From contig NZ_MVKX01000003.1 in the NCBI RefSeq assembly GCF_002018365.1, forward strand, positions 124,001 through 188,000: a stretch of 64,000 nt of DNA. The letters run 5' to 3'. Below the pieces are notes generated by a model, which was not told the DNA's origin, did no database searches, and worked only from the letters and a program-made list of their open reading frames with translations. Source of the DNA: Acinetobacter amyesii. GTDB taxonomy: Bacteria; Pseudomonadota; Gammaproteobacteria; Pseudomonadales; Moraxellaceae. Shown here one piece after another: positions 7,592 to 17,029 of the stretch (positions within the stretch are counted from its first letter, which is position 1; each line of letters starts with the position of its first letter). The position numbers and the translations under genes were made by a program.

Positions 7592-8902
7592 TTAAGCAGA
7601 TTTAGAGTTTACAACTTTTAAATCTGACTTCGGTGCAGCTTCTTCAGTTTTCTTTGGTTGACGTTCTGATTTAAATTCAGGCTCTGCTTCACCATTAATC
7701 ACAGCTTCATTGACGACAACCGTACCCACATCTGAACGACTTGGTAGGTCATACATCGTTTCAAGCAATGAATTTTCTAAAATCGAACGTAGACCACGCG
7801 CACCCGTATTACGGTCAAGGGCTTTTTTAGCCACGGCACGTAATGCTGAGTCTTCAAATACGAGGTCAACATTTTCCATTTCAAATAAATATTGGTACTG
7901 ACGTGTCAATGCATTTTTCGGTTCTGTCAGAATCTGCATCAATGCTTCTTCGTCCAGTTCCTCCAAGGTAGCAATCACAGGTAAACGACCAATAAATTCA
8001 GGAATCAGACCGAATTTGACCAAATCTGTCGCTTCAACTTGGCGGAATAAGTCAGATAATTTTTTAGTTTCATCTTTCTTACGCACTTCAGCCGTAAAGC
8101 CAATACCACCTTTTTCCTGACGCTGCTGTACGATTTTCTCTAGGCCAGAGAATGCACCACCACAGATAAACAGGATGTTTGAAGTATCAATTTGGATAAA
8201 TTCTTGCTGCGGATGCTTACGGCCACCTTGAGGCGGAATCGACGCAACCGTACCTTCGATCATTTTCAATAACGCTTGCTGAACACCTTCACCCGATACA
8301 TCACGAGTAATAGATGGGTTTTCAGACTTACGGGTAATTTTGTCGATTTCATCGATATAGATAATGCCTTTTTGGGCTTTTTCTACATCGTAATCGGCTT
8401 TTTGAAGGAGTTTTTGAACAATGTTCTCAACGTCTTCACCCACATAACCGGCTTCAGTTAAAGTCGTTGCATCTGCCATCGCAAATGGCACATCTAAAAG
8501 ACGCGCAAGTGTCTGAGCAAGCAGTGTTTTACCTGAACCTGTTGGTCCAACCAACATGATGTTACTTTTCGAAATCTCTACACCGTCTTCTGGTTTTTTA
8601 CCACTGGTGCCAACTTTTAGACGTTTATAGTGGTTGTATACCGCAACAGAGAGGGTCTTTTTCGCAACATCTTGCCCAATCACATATTGGTCAAGCGCAG
8701 CACGGATTTCATGCGGTTTTGGTAAAGGACGAGTTGCCCAGTCATTTGATTCAACTTGCTGACTGGTCTGAACTAGGTCAAGACATACGTCCACACACTC
8801 ATTACAGATGTACGCGTCCTCACCTGCAATCAGTTTCCCGACTTCAGACTGCGTTTTACCGCAAAATGAACAATGCTTTTGTCCTTGAGGATGTTCGGAC
8901 AT
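7592..8902 (-). CDS. clpX: ATP-dependent Clp protease ATP-binding subunit ClpX
   Basis: AAA+ unfoldase that recognises tagged or native substrates and feeds them to ClpP. 436 aa. Domains in order: N-terminal zinc-binding domain with two CxxC pairs (CSFCGKTQ and CNECVDVC), Walker A GPTGSGKT, pore loop GYVG, Walker B region [10 protein letters not shown], and the IGF loop (GGIGFTAEV) that docks on ClpP. Start: ATG at 8902 has GGAG five nt upstream; a GTG at 8908 lies inside that Shine-Dalgarno and would add only two residues. It lies 29 nt after clpP, in the conserved tig-clpP-clpX order. Confidence 0.97.
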   Translation of the reverse strand: MSEHPQGQKHCSFCGKTQSEVGKLIAGEDAYICNECVDVCLDLVQTSQQVESNDWATRPLPKPHEIRAALDQYVIGQDVAKKTLSVAVYNHYKRLKVGTSGKKPEDGVEISKSNIMLVGPTGSGKTLLAQTLARLLDVPFAMADATTLTEAGYVGEDVENIVQKLLQKADYDVEKAQKGIIYIDEIDKITRKSENPSITRDVSGEGVQQALLKMIEGTVASIPPQGGRKHPQQEFIQIDTSNILFICGGAFSGLEKIVQQRQEKGGIGFTAEVRKKDETKKLSDLFRQVEATDLVKFGLIPEFIGRLPVIATLEELDEEALMQILTEPKNALTRQYQYLFEMENVDLVFEDSALRAVAKKALDRNTGARGLRSILENSLLETMYDLPSRSDVGTVVVNEAVINGEAEPEFKSERQPKKTEEAAPKSDLKVVNSKSA

Positions 8903-8931
8903 ATTCACTCCAATAATTAATTCTTTAAAAC

Positions 8932-9537
8932 TTATGGACGTTTAGATAAAACTTCGTCCACAAGACCGTATTCTTTTGCAGCTTGCGCTGTCATAAAGTT
9001 GTCACGGTCAGTATCTCGAGCAACAGTATCGTAGTCTTGACCACTATGCTCTGCCATCAAACGGTTTAAACGTTCTTTAATGAATAGAATTTCACGTGCA
9101 TGAATTTCAATGTCAGATGCCTGACCACGGAAACCACCAAGGGGTTGGTGAATCATGACACGGGCATTCTCAAGACAGTAACGTTTGCCTTTAGCGCCAG
9201 CATTGAGCAGGAATGCACCCATCGATGCTGCTTGCCCCATACAGTAAGTCACAACATCAGGTTTAATGAATTGCATGGTATCGTAAATCGCCATACCTGC
9301 AGTAACCGAACCACCTGGTGAGTTGATATATAAATGAATATCTTTATCTGGGTTTTCTGCTTCTAAGAACAACATTTGGGCAACGATCAAATTTGCCATG
9401 TTGTCTTCAACTTCACCGGTTAAAAAAATCACACGTTCACGCAAAAGGCGTGAGTAAATATCAAAAGAACGCTCGCCACGAGATGACTGTTCTACCACCA
9501 TTGGCACTAGTGCGTTTTCAATTGTTGGAACATACAT
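8932..9537 (-). CDS. clpP: ATP-dependent Clp protease proteolytic subunit ClpP
   Basis: Serine peptidase forming the tetradecameric barrel of ClpXP. 201 aa, normal length. Catalytic Ser lies in [11 protein letters not shown], His in VMIHQPLGG, and Asp in the [10 protein letters not shown] segment. A short N-terminal propeptide-like stretch precedes [14 protein letters not shown]. It lies between tig (upstream) and clpX (downstream) on the same strand; tig is followed by its own terminator at 9691-9719, so clpP-clpX probably have a separate promoter in the 190-bp gap. Confidence 0.97.
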   Translation of the reverse strand: MYVPTIENALVPMVVEQSSRGERSFDIYSRLLRERVIFLTGEVEDNMANLIVAQMLFLEAENPDKDIHLYINSPGGSVTAGMAIYDTMQFIKPDVVTYCMGQAASMGAFLLNAGAKGKRYCLENARVMIHQPLGGFRGQASDIEIHAREILFIKERLNRLMAEHSGQDYDTVARDTDRDNFMTAQAAKEYGLVDEVLSKRP

Positions 9538-9690
9538 ACGTTATTTATTCCTAAATTTTTCTGACTCAACCCATAATTCACAATATGAGGGATATTTGTC
9601 GAAATTGCAAAAGATTCCCAATTAAATAACAGATATTTTTTTCATAAGCATTGTGAAATCAGGACAACTTATTTGGGGGCAAAATTCGAT

Positions 9691-9719
9691 AAAAAAAGGC
9701 GCTTAACGCGCCTTTTTTT
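9691..9719 (-). terminator. Terminator between tig and clpP
   Basis: GC-rich stem GGCGC / GCGCC inside runs of seven A and seven T, just past the tig stop codon. Confidence 0.85.
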
Positions 9720-9731
9720 GAAAGCTAGAAA

Positions 9732-11063
9732 TTAGCCTTGTTGACGAGCTTGTTGCTCTTTCAATAAGTCTTCATAGCTCACAGTTGTATCAGTTACTTT
9801 AGCAGAAGCTAAGATGTGATCTACAACTTGGTCTTCAAGAATAACAGCTTCGATTTGAGCACGTTGCTGTTTATCGTTGTTGAAGTATTCAATTACTTCT
9901 TTAGGATCTTCGTAAGAAGAAGCCATGTCTTCGATGTAAGCATCAACACGTGCAGCATCAACTTCAAGTTTAGCTTCAGCCAATACTTTGCTTACCAATA
10001 CGCCAAGTTTAACTGATTTTTCAGCTTGCTCTTTGAATAGGTCATCTGGAAGCATGCTTGAATCAAACGCTTTAGCACCTTGAGCACCAAACTGTTGAGT
10101 GAATTGTTGGATCATTTGTTGACGTTGACGGTCAATTTCTTGAGCAACCATTGCTTCTGGAAGTTCTACTTCGTTTGCAGCTACAAGCGCATCAAAAGTT
10201 GCACCTTTCACTTGGTTACGAAGACCGTTTTTCACTTCACGTTCCATGTTTTTACGAACGTCAGCTTTCAGTTTTTCAACGCCTTCTTCTTCAGTTAGAC
10301 CGAAGATTTTTAAGAATTCAGCATCAACTTCTGGAAGTTTTTGTTTTTCAACAAGCTTAACAGTGATTTTGAACTGAGCAGCTTTACCAGCAAGGTTTTC
10401 AGCTTGGTAGTCTTCAGGGAAAGTTACATCGATAACTTTCTCTTCGCCTTTCTTCATACCAACGATGCCGTCTTCGAAGCCAGGGATCATACGACCAGAA
10501 CCAAGAACTAGTTTAAAGTCTTCAGCAGCGCCGCCTTCAAACTTCTCGCCATCAACAGTACCTTCAAAGTCGAAAGTTACTTGCATGTCTTTTTTAGCCA
10601 TGCCTTTAGTTTCAGCCCATGAAGCACGTTGTTTTTGAAGATTTTCAATCATCTTCTCAACGTCTTTTTCGTCAACTGAAGTTGCTTTACGTTCAACTTC
10701 TAGGCCTTCGAACTTAACTTCAACTTCTGGATAAACTTCTACAGTTGCTTCATAAACTAAAGCATCATCTTTCATTTCAGTTTTTTCAATGTTTGGCATA
10801 CCAACAGCATTGATTTTTTCTTGTTGGATCGCTTCGAATACTGTGTCACGAATGATGTCGTTTACAACTTCTTGATAGATACCAGCACCGTATTCACGAC
10901 GAACAACGTTTACAGGTACTTTACCTGGACGGAAGCCGTTGATCTTCACAGTTTTGGCAGTGCGTTTCAAGCGAGCTTCAAACTGCTCGTTAATACGGCT
11001 CGTCGGTACAGATACATTTAAACGACGGGCAACGCCCGAAACCGCTTCAGAAGTTACTTGCAT
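9732..11063 (-). CDS. tig: Trigger factor
   Basis: Ribosome-associated folding chaperone with peptidyl-prolyl isomerase activity. 443 aa, as in other gamma-proteobacteria. The N-terminal ribosome-docking signature GFRPGKVP is at about residues 44-51; the FKBP-like domain follows ([17 protein letters not shown]...[18 protein letters not shown]); the C-terminal helical arms make up the rest ([20 protein letters not shown]). First gene of the conserved tig-clpP-clpX group. Confidence 0.97.
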   Translation of the reverse strand: MQVTSEAVSGVARRLNVSVPTSRINEQFEARLKRTAKTVKINGFRPGKVPVNVVRREYGAGIYQEVVNDIIRDTVFEAIQQEKINAVGMPNIEKTEMKDDALVYEATVEVYPEVEVKFEGLEVERKATSVDEKDVEKMIENLQKQRASWAETKGMAKKDMQVTFDFEGTVDGEKFEGGAAEDFKLVLGSGRMIPGFEDGIVGMKKGEEKVIDVTFPEDYQAENLAGKAAQFKITVKLVEKQKLPEVDAEFLKIFGLTEEEGVEKLKADVRKNMEREVKNGLRNQVKGATFDALVAANEVELPEAMVAQEIDRQRQQMIQQFTQQFGAQGAKAFDSSMLPDDLFKEQAEKSVKLGVLVSKVLAEAKLEVDAARVDAYIEDMASSYEDPKEVIEYFNNDKQQRAQIEAVILEDQVVDHILASAKVTDTTVSYEDLLKEQQARQQG

Positions 11064-11250
11064 GGCTTCCTCGATAATTTGTTAGTTAAAACAGTTTTAA
11101 AAAAAAGTGCCACATTATATGACAACAATTAAAGATATACAAAAATGGATTATAACACTATAAATTCAGGCATGGATGCCCTTCTTATTTTTAGAATTTT
11201 TCAGCTTTTCTTGCATAAATATTGATTATTTTTTAATTCATCATTGCAAA

Positions 11251-11265
11251 TGAGAAACTTTCTCA
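11251..11265. promoter_or_regulatory. Fur-like box before the FepA/PirA-like receptor
   Basis: Perfect 7-1-7 palindrome TGAGAAACTTTCTCA, 10 of 14 matches to the gamma-proteobacterial Fur core TGATAAT-n-ATTATCA. It lies 72 bp before the receptor ATG. The flank GCAAATGAGAA recurs in inverted form at the tonB site (38196). Confidence 0.65.
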
Positions 11266-11336
11266 CTATTATTCTTAATGCTACATTTTTTAATTTATTT
11301 TCATATATTTATCTCGTCCATATTTGGAATTCTTTT

Positions 11337-13658
11337 ATGAGTAACTTTAATCTCAACCCACTTTCCGCTGCTTTAATTGGGGCAATTGTAACCACTTCGA
11401 GTTTCACACATGCTGAAACAGCTGAATCTCAAGCTCAACAGATGGAGACCATTGTTGTCACCGCTGCCGGCTTCGAACAAAAAATCAAGGATGCACCTGC
11501 CAGTATTTCTGTCATATCCAAAGCTGAATTAGAAAAAAAACCATACATGACATTACTGGATGCCGTACGCGAGCTTGAAGGTGTAGATATTGGCGAGACC
11601 AACGATAAAACAGGGCAAGGCTCTATTTCTATGCGTGGTATGGGTGGTGATTACACACTTATTCTCATTGATGGTAAGCGCCAAAATAACCATGGCGACA
11701 TTTATCCAAACAGTTTTGGTGGCAACCAGTTCAACCATATCCCACCTTTAGATTCAATTGAACGTATTGAAGTTATTCGTGGGCCTGCCTCTACTCTTTA
11801 CGGTGCAGATGCAATGGGCGGTGTCATCAATATCATTACAAAAAAAGTATCAGATAGTTGGTCAGGGTCTGTTACTCATAGCCGTACTTTTGAAGAAAAT
11901 GATGATTTTGGTTCAGACAGCACCATTGATTTCAATCTTATGGGACCACTGATTAAAGATAAATTAGGATTAACTGTACGTGGCAGCTTATATGAGCGGG
12001 ACGAATCTAATCCTACTTATGCACCTGCTACAGATCCAAACGGTGTCGTGCATGACCGTACATTAGGTTTTGGCGGTGGTGGACGTACTGTAAATAATGA
12101 AAATATGTCATTAGGTGCCCGATTATCTTGGAATATTTCAGACAATCAAACAATCTGGGCTGATATTGATACCTCACGTCAAGAATATGATAACTCAGAA
12201 GGCCAGTTAGGTACTGTCGATAGTATTGATTCTATTTGGCGTCAAAATTGTACAATAGCCAAGCCTTGCACCCGTGCTGACCCTCGAGCAGGCTATGATA
12301 AAGAGCAAAAGTTTACGCGTGACACTTGGTCTTTAACCCATGAAGGCGAATGGAATTTCGGTAAAAGCTTTGTTTCTTTGGCACACGTAGAAACCAATAA
12401 CAAAGGTCGTACATTGCCATTTACAGTTTCAGAGCGAAAACAGCTGCTTGAAATGCTGAATGGCACAGGCAATTATGCAGGGCTATCAGAAGCGGAACGT
12501 AAAAAGATTGCAGAAGAAACTTTCTTACCCCGTCCATCACGTACTTTAGAAAGTGCCCAATATACATTAGATGCAAATTTAGCTATGCCATTTGAACTAG
12601 CTGGTGAACATAATGTGATTGTTGGTACTCAAATTATCCGTGGTGAATTAACCGATGGTGTTTTTGGTATGGAGTCTGGTACGCCAGCACAAGTCCAAGA
12701 TCATAATATGTGGTCATTATTTGCTGAAGACACCTGGCAAATCATACAGCCTTTTGCTCTAACAACTGGTTTACGTTATGACAATCATGAAATTTTTGGT
12801 GACCAATTCAGTCCTCGTTTATACGGCGTATATAACTTTAACGATGCATTTACTGTTAAAGGCGGTGTAAGTACAGGTTATAAAACACCTAAAACGACTC
12901 AACTTTATGACGGCATTGTCGGTTTTGGCGGTCAAGGAACCTCTCCACAATTTGGTAACCCTGATTTAGAGCCTGAAACAAGCATTAGCTCTGAGCTAGC
13001 CGCATATTGGCAACATCCTGCAGGCCATAACTTTAATGCGACTGTCTTCCATAATAAATTTGAAGATAAAATTGACTCTCAGGCATGCGGCGGCACGACA
13101 GGTTTAATCTGCGCAAATACAGGTGAATATCAAGATCTTGGCTATTCATCTACTACGCGTACTGTCAATATTGATGAGGTTGTTATTCAAGGACTAGAGC
13201 TGGCTGGAAAATTACAGCTGCTTGATCAAATTTCTTTACGTGCAAACTACACTTATACAGATAGCGAACAGAAAAGTGGTGCTGAAAAAGGCCTACCTCT
13301 TGGCAATACTGCCAAGCATATGGTTAATGCAACACTCGATTGGAAAGCAACAGATTCATTCAATCTATTCTTAACCTCTGAATACCGTGCAGACCGTTTT
13401 GACCAAGTAAATGCAGACACAAATGAAGCTTTATATTTCAAAGATTCTACAGTTTTCCATTTAGGCGGTTCATATAAAATCAATGATATGTTTACTGTAA
13501 ATGCTCGTGTAAACAACTTATTCGATGAAGACTTCACCACATATAAAACTACATTTACTGCGGATGCCAATGGTGATTACACCCCTAGCTATCGTGATGA
13601 CTACAATAATAAGTACAAATCACGCAGCTACTGGTTAAGTATTAACACGAAGTTTTAA
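11337..13658 (+). CDS. TonB-dependent siderophore receptor, FepA/PirA/CirA-like
   Basis: Outer-membrane receptor that imports a ferric siderophore (catecholate type by similarity) with TonB energy. 773 aa from the ATG at 11337; the frame extends 31 codons further upstream, but only this start gives a signal peptide (ending SSFTHA) and leaves the Fur-like box outside the gene. The TonB box is near METIVVTAAG; the plug domain has SISVISKAELEKKP, LILIDGKRQNNHG and the conserved IERIEVIRGPASTLYGADAMGGVINIITKK region (residues about 138-167); the barrel ends in a C-terminal Phe (SINTKF). The plug sequence is closest in style to FepA/PirA. Substrate not determined. Confidence 0.88.
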   Translation: MSNFNLNPLSAALIGAIVTTSSFTHAETAESQAQQMETIVVTAAGFEQKIKDAPASISVISKAELEKKPYMTLLDAVRELEGVDIGETNDKTGQGSISMRGMGGDYTLILIDGKRQNNHGDIYPNSFGGNQFNHIPPLDSIERIEVIRGPASTLYGADAMGGVINIITKKVSDSWSGSVTHSRTFEENDDFGSDSTIDFNLMGPLIKDKLGLTVRGSLYERDESNPTYAPATDPNGVVHDRTLGFGGGGRTVNNENMSLGARLSWNISDNQTIWADIDTSRQEYDNSEGQLGTVDSIDSIWRQNCTIAKPCTRADPRAGYDKEQKFTRDTWSLTHEGEWNFGKSFVSLAHVETNNKGRTLPFTVSERKQLLEMLNGTGNYAGLSEAERKKIAEETFLPRPSRTLESAQYTLDANLAMPFELAGEHNVIVGTQIIRGELTDGVFGMESGTPAQVQDHNMWSLFAEDTWQIIQPFALTTGLRYDNHEIFGDQFSPRLYGVYNFNDAFTVKGGVSTGYKTPKTTQLYDGIVGFGGQGTSPQFGNPDLEPETSISSELAAYWQHPAGHNFNATVFHNKFEDKIDSQACGGTTGLICANTGEYQDLGYSSTTRTVNIDEVVIQGLELAGKLQLLDQISLRANYTYTDSEQKSGAEKGLPLGNTAKHMVNATLDWKATDSFNLFLTSEYRADRFDQVNADTNEALYFKDSTVFHLGGSYKINDMFTVNARVNNLFDEDFTTYKTTFTADANGDYTPSYRDDYNNKYKSRSYWLSINTKF

Positions 13659-13670
13659 TTTTCATTAAGT

Positions 13671-13696
13671 AAAAAACCTGCATCTGCAGGTTTTTT
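13671..13696. terminator. Terminator after the FepA/PirA-like receptor
   Basis: Perfect 26-bp palindrome: AAAAAACCTGCA, TC, TGCAGGTTTTTT. Confidence 0.88.
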
Positions 13697-13903
13697 ACAT
13701 CAATAATTACGATGTGTGCTTATTTCATTCACAATTATGACTATATTTATATTCCCAATCAAATACAAAATAATAATATATTTTATCAATATTTAATAAA
13801 AACATAGCCTTAATGAATACTTGTTATATCATTACATTAAATAGGACTATCACATTATGATTATTTATCGTGATTTACAATTACATAAAGATGTAAGAAC
13901 AAA

Positions 13904-13918
13904 TAAGAATCATTATTA
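13904..13918. promoter_or_regulatory. Fur-like box before piuA
   Basis: TAAGAATCATTATTA matches the Fur 7-1-7 core TGATAAT-n-ATTATCA at 11 of 14 positions. It lies 38 bp before the ATG at 13956 and would be inside the coding region if the upstream ATG at 13857 were used, which argues for the later start. Confidence 0.65.
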
Positions 13919-13955
13919 TTCGCATACAAATTCACTATTCCAAATCGGGTTCGAA

Positions 13956-16202
13956 ATGGCCTTCATTAAAACACGTAAGAAAATTGTTTCTTCAGCAATT
14001 GCTTCTTCTCTTTCTGTTATTGCTGTTAATGCAATCGCGCAAGAGCAAGTTACTCAACTTCCAACGATTAACCAAGAAGTTGTTGCTGAAAAAGCACCAA
14101 GCTTAAAAGTTGATAAATCTGCGAATGCTAAATTTGTTGCTCCCCTTCTTGATACACCAAAATCAGTATCAGTGATTTCTAAGCAACTGATTGAAGACAC
14201 GCAAGTCACAACTTTAAGCGATGCTTTACGTACAGTACCTGGTATTACCCTCGGTGCTGGTGAAGGTGGTAACCCAAATGGTGACCGTCCATTTATTCGT
14301 GGTTATAACTCTGAAAGTTCAATGTATGTAGATGGTGTGCGTAACTCATCTTCACAAAACCGCGAAATGTTTGCTATCGAACAAGTTGAAGTCACTAAAG
14401 GTTCTGCTTCAGCTATGGGTGGTGCAGGTACTTCTGGTGGTAGCATTAACATGGTTTCTAAAGTCGCTAAAAAAGGTGACTCGTTAGAAGGTTCAGTTGC
14501 TGCGGGAACAGATAATTACCAACGTATTACTTTAGACGGTAACAAAGACTTTGGTAACGGCATTGCGGCACGTGTTGCAGTAATGGGTCACCATAATGAA
14601 AAAGCGGGTCAATCTGACGGTGCTGAATATGCACGTGTCGGTATTGCACCAAGTATTACTTTTGGTTTAGACACCCCTACTCGTGCAACTTTAAGCTATT
14701 ACTACTTAAAATCTGACGATACTCCAGATTCAGGCGTACCATACTGGAATGCAGCAGATAAAACAGCTACTGGCAAGCCATTAAATGCAAAACAAGGCAT
14801 TTACTACGGTTGGTTAGATCGTGACTTCCAAAAACAAGAAAACCAAAGCGGTACGCTGAAATTAGAACATGATTTAACTGACAATATTACTATTAGTAAT
14901 ACTGCGGTTTATTCAAATTCTAAAAATGACTACCTTTGGACTCAGCCAGACGACTCTAAAAAGAACCTTGCAACAGACCAAGTATGGCGTCGTGTAAACT
15001 CACGTATTTCGGATACAGATACATTTACCAATCAGTTATCTATGTTTGGTAAATTTAATACTGGTTCTCTAATTCATAGTTTCAACACGGGTGCAGAGTA
15101 CAGTAAAACTGAGTCAGATAAAGGCAATTACACTGTAGCCAACTCAAAAGGTCAAACAGGTGGCGGTGTTGGTTCAAGTGGCGGTTGTAATGGCCAAACA
15201 GCTGTTTCAAGTGAGTACTGGTGTACTTCTGCGTTTAATCCTAATTCCAAAGATCCTTGGCTTGGTACAACCACAGCAAATAAAAAGACAACAACGACTG
15301 AATCTGAAAACACTTCTGTGTATTTCTTAGACAATATTGAAATTACACCAAAATGGTTAATTGATTTAGGTATTCGTTGGGACAAGTTTGAAACCGAAAT
15401 GCTGACTCACGCGACAAACGTGAAAGTGAAAAATGACGGTGATAATGACTTCTTTAACTATCAAGCTGGTGTTACGTATAAACCAACTGAAAATGGCGCG
15501 ATCTACGCAAGCTATGCTACATCAACCAACCCTGTGGGCGTTGACTTAGGTGATGGATCGGAAGCAATTAGCGCTACACTTAACAACTTAGATCCTGAAG
15601 AAGTTAAGACTTATGAATTAGGTACAAAATGGGACCTATTGGATAAGAAAATCAACTTAACAGCTGCAGTTTTCCGCACAGAAAAAACCAATACTCGAGC
15701 AACTGACAGTTCAGGTAATACTCAAAACATTGGTGAAACTCGTGTAGATGGTATCGAGCTTGGTGCGAACGGTAACATTACTGATAAATGGGCTGTATCT
15801 CTAGGTTACACTTATTTAGACAGCGAACTTGTTGACGCAGGATTTACCAAAAATACTGATGGTTCATATTCTCCAAGCGCAAATAATGGTAATCAAGTTC
15901 AAAACGTAGCTAAAAACTCTGCAACACTTTGGACGACTTACCAAGTTTTACCACAGCTAACTTTAGGTGCTGGTGCAATTGCTATGGATAAAGTCTATGG
16001 CGATGCTGCAAATACTAAATTTGTTCCAGGTTATGTACGCTACGACGCGATGGCACGTTATAACGTAAACAAAAATGTTGATTTACAATTAAACGTAAAC
16101 AATCTTTCTGATGAACGTTATTTCACTAAAGCGTATGCTTCACACTATGCAACTGAAGCAGAAGGCCGCAGCGCAGTTCTGTCTGTAAACTTCAAATACT
16201 AA
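13956..16202 (+). CDS. piuA: TonB-dependent catecholate siderophore receptor PiuA/Fiu
   Basis: Outer-membrane receptor of the Fiu/PiuA type; family members import catechol or hydroxypyridone siderophores and are entry routes for siderophore-conjugated cephalosporins. 748 aa from ATG at 13956, which gives a signal peptide (KTRKKIVSSAIASSLSVIAVNAIAQ). The plug has SVISKQLIEDTQVTTLSDALRTVPGI, FIRGYNSESSMYVDGVR and IEQVEVTKGSASAMGGAGTSGGSINMVSK; the barrel ends in Tyr (LSVNFKY). An internal cysteine pair (SGGCNGQ...YWCTS) suggests a disulfide-closed extracellular loop. The piuC hydroxylase gene follows 110 bp downstream after a double hairpin. The start is the main uncertainty. Confidence 0.85.
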   Translation: MAFIKTRKKIVSSAIASSLSVIAVNAIAQEQVTQLPTINQEVVAEKAPSLKVDKSANAKFVAPLLDTPKSVSVISKQLIEDTQVTTLSDALRTVPGITLGAGEGGNPNGDRPFIRGYNSESSMYVDGVRNSSSQNREMFAIEQVEVTKGSASAMGGAGTSGGSINMVSKVAKKGDSLEGSVAAGTDNYQRITLDGNKDFGNGIAARVAVMGHHNEKAGQSDGAEYARVGIAPSITFGLDTPTRATLSYYYLKSDDTPDSGVPYWNAADKTATGKPLNAKQGIYYGWLDRDFQKQENQSGTLKLEHDLTDNITISNTAVYSNSKNDYLWTQPDDSKKNLATDQVWRRVNSRISDTDTFTNQLSMFGKFNTGSLIHSFNTGAEYSKTESDKGNYTVANSKGQTGGGVGSSGGCNGQTAVSSEYWCTSAFNPNSKDPWLGTTTANKKTTTTESENTSVYFLDNIEITPKWLIDLGIRWDKFETEMLTHATNVKVKNDGDNDFFNYQAGVTYKPTENGAIYASYATSTNPVGVDLGDGSEAISATLNNLDPEEVKTYELGTKWDLLDKKINLTAAVFRTEKTNTRATDSSGNTQNIGETRVDGIELGANGNITDKWAVSLGYTYLDSELVDAGFTKNTDGSYSPSANNGNQVQNVAKNSATLWTTYQVLPQLTLGAGAIAMDKVYGDAANTKFVPGYVRYDAMARYNVNKNVDLQLNVNNLSDERYFTKAYASHYATEAEGRSAVLSVNFKY

Positions 16203-16211
16203 GAAAAAATA

Positions 16212-16268
16212 AATACCATAAATAATTTATGGTATTGACTCAAATAGCCTCGCTTCGAGGCTATTTTT
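16212..16268. terminator. Two consecutive hairpins after piuA
   Basis: First hairpin ATACCATAAAT / ATTTATGGTAT (16213-16235), second AAATAGCCTCG-CTT-CGAGGCTATTT (16242-16266) followed by TTTG. The second has the form of a terminator; readthrough into piuC is possible. Confidence 0.75.
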
Positions 16269-16312
16269 GTATATGATCGAAACACAAACATTACATTTCA
16301 AAAGGTCAGACC

Positions 16313-16996
16313 GTGATTCACCATATTCCAAATGTATTGAGTAAAGAACAGGTCAACTACTTCCGCACAGAAATGCAAAAAGTAGAATGGATTAATGGTC
16401 AAAAAACTACGGGCTCACTGTCTAAAAATGTTAAAAATAACCAACAGCTAGATATAGACCATCCATTAACACAGCATTTAGGTGACATTATTCTGCATGA
16501 ATTGTCACAACACGCACTTTTTACATCGGCAGCCCTACCCCTCAATATCTTGCCGCCCTATTTTAACCGCTATGAAAATGGTGAAACGTTTGGTTTCCAT
16601 GTCGACAATGCCATTCGCTGGATGCCCGACAGCAATCAAAAAATTCGGACCGATTTGTCCTGCACGATTTTTCTAAGTGAACCCGAAGAATATGAAGGTG
16701 GTGAACTTGTGGTAGAAGACACCTATGGCTACCACGAAGTGAAACTCCCTGCCGGAGATTTGATTTTGTATCCATCTACCAGTGTGCATGAAGTTACTCC
16801 TGTGACTTCAGGCTGTCGTATTGCGTCATTTTTTTGGTTGCAAAGCATGATCCGTGAAGATGCTGAGCGTCACATGTTATTTAATCTCGATCAAAGCATT
16901 CAAAATTTGCGTATGCAATTGGGTGATGCACATAGTGAAGTCGTCAAGTTGACTAGTCTGTATCACAACCTCATCCGCAAATGGGCCGAAATTTAA
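16313..16996 (+). CDS. piuC: Fe(II)/2-oxoglutarate-dependent hydroxylase PiuC (YbiX family)
   Basis: PKHD-type dioxygenase that accompanies PiuA/Fiu receptors; its exact substrate is unsettled. 227 aa. Jelly-roll core with the iron-binding HxD in FGFHVDNAIRW, distal His in VHEVTPV and the 2-oxoglutarate-binding Arg in SGCRIASFFW. The N-terminal MIHHIPNVLSKEQV is typical of the family. Start is GTG at 16313, preceded by AAAGG eight nt upstream. The alpha-hydroxy-acid oxidase gene begins 33 nt downstream, so the two may be co-transcribed. Confidence 0.92.
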   Translation: MIHHIPNVLSKEQVNYFRTEMQKVEWINGQKTTGSLSKNVKNNQQLDIDHPLTQHLGDIILHELSQHALFTSAALPLNILPPYFNRYENGETFGFHVDNAIRWMPDSNQKIRTDLSCTIFLSEPEEYEGGELVVEDTYGYHEVKLPAGDLILYPSTSVHEVTPVTSGCRIASFFWLQSMIREDAERHMLFNLDQSIQNLRMQLGDAHSEVVKLTSLYHNLIRKWAEI

Positions 16997-17029
16997 AGCT
17001 CAAGGCCATTAAACATGGACAAATAGACA

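Noticed and set aside
13253-13570. 105-aa minus-strand frame inside the FepA/PirA-like receptor
   Set aside because: Antisense shadow with no start signals; the receptor barrel continues through it.
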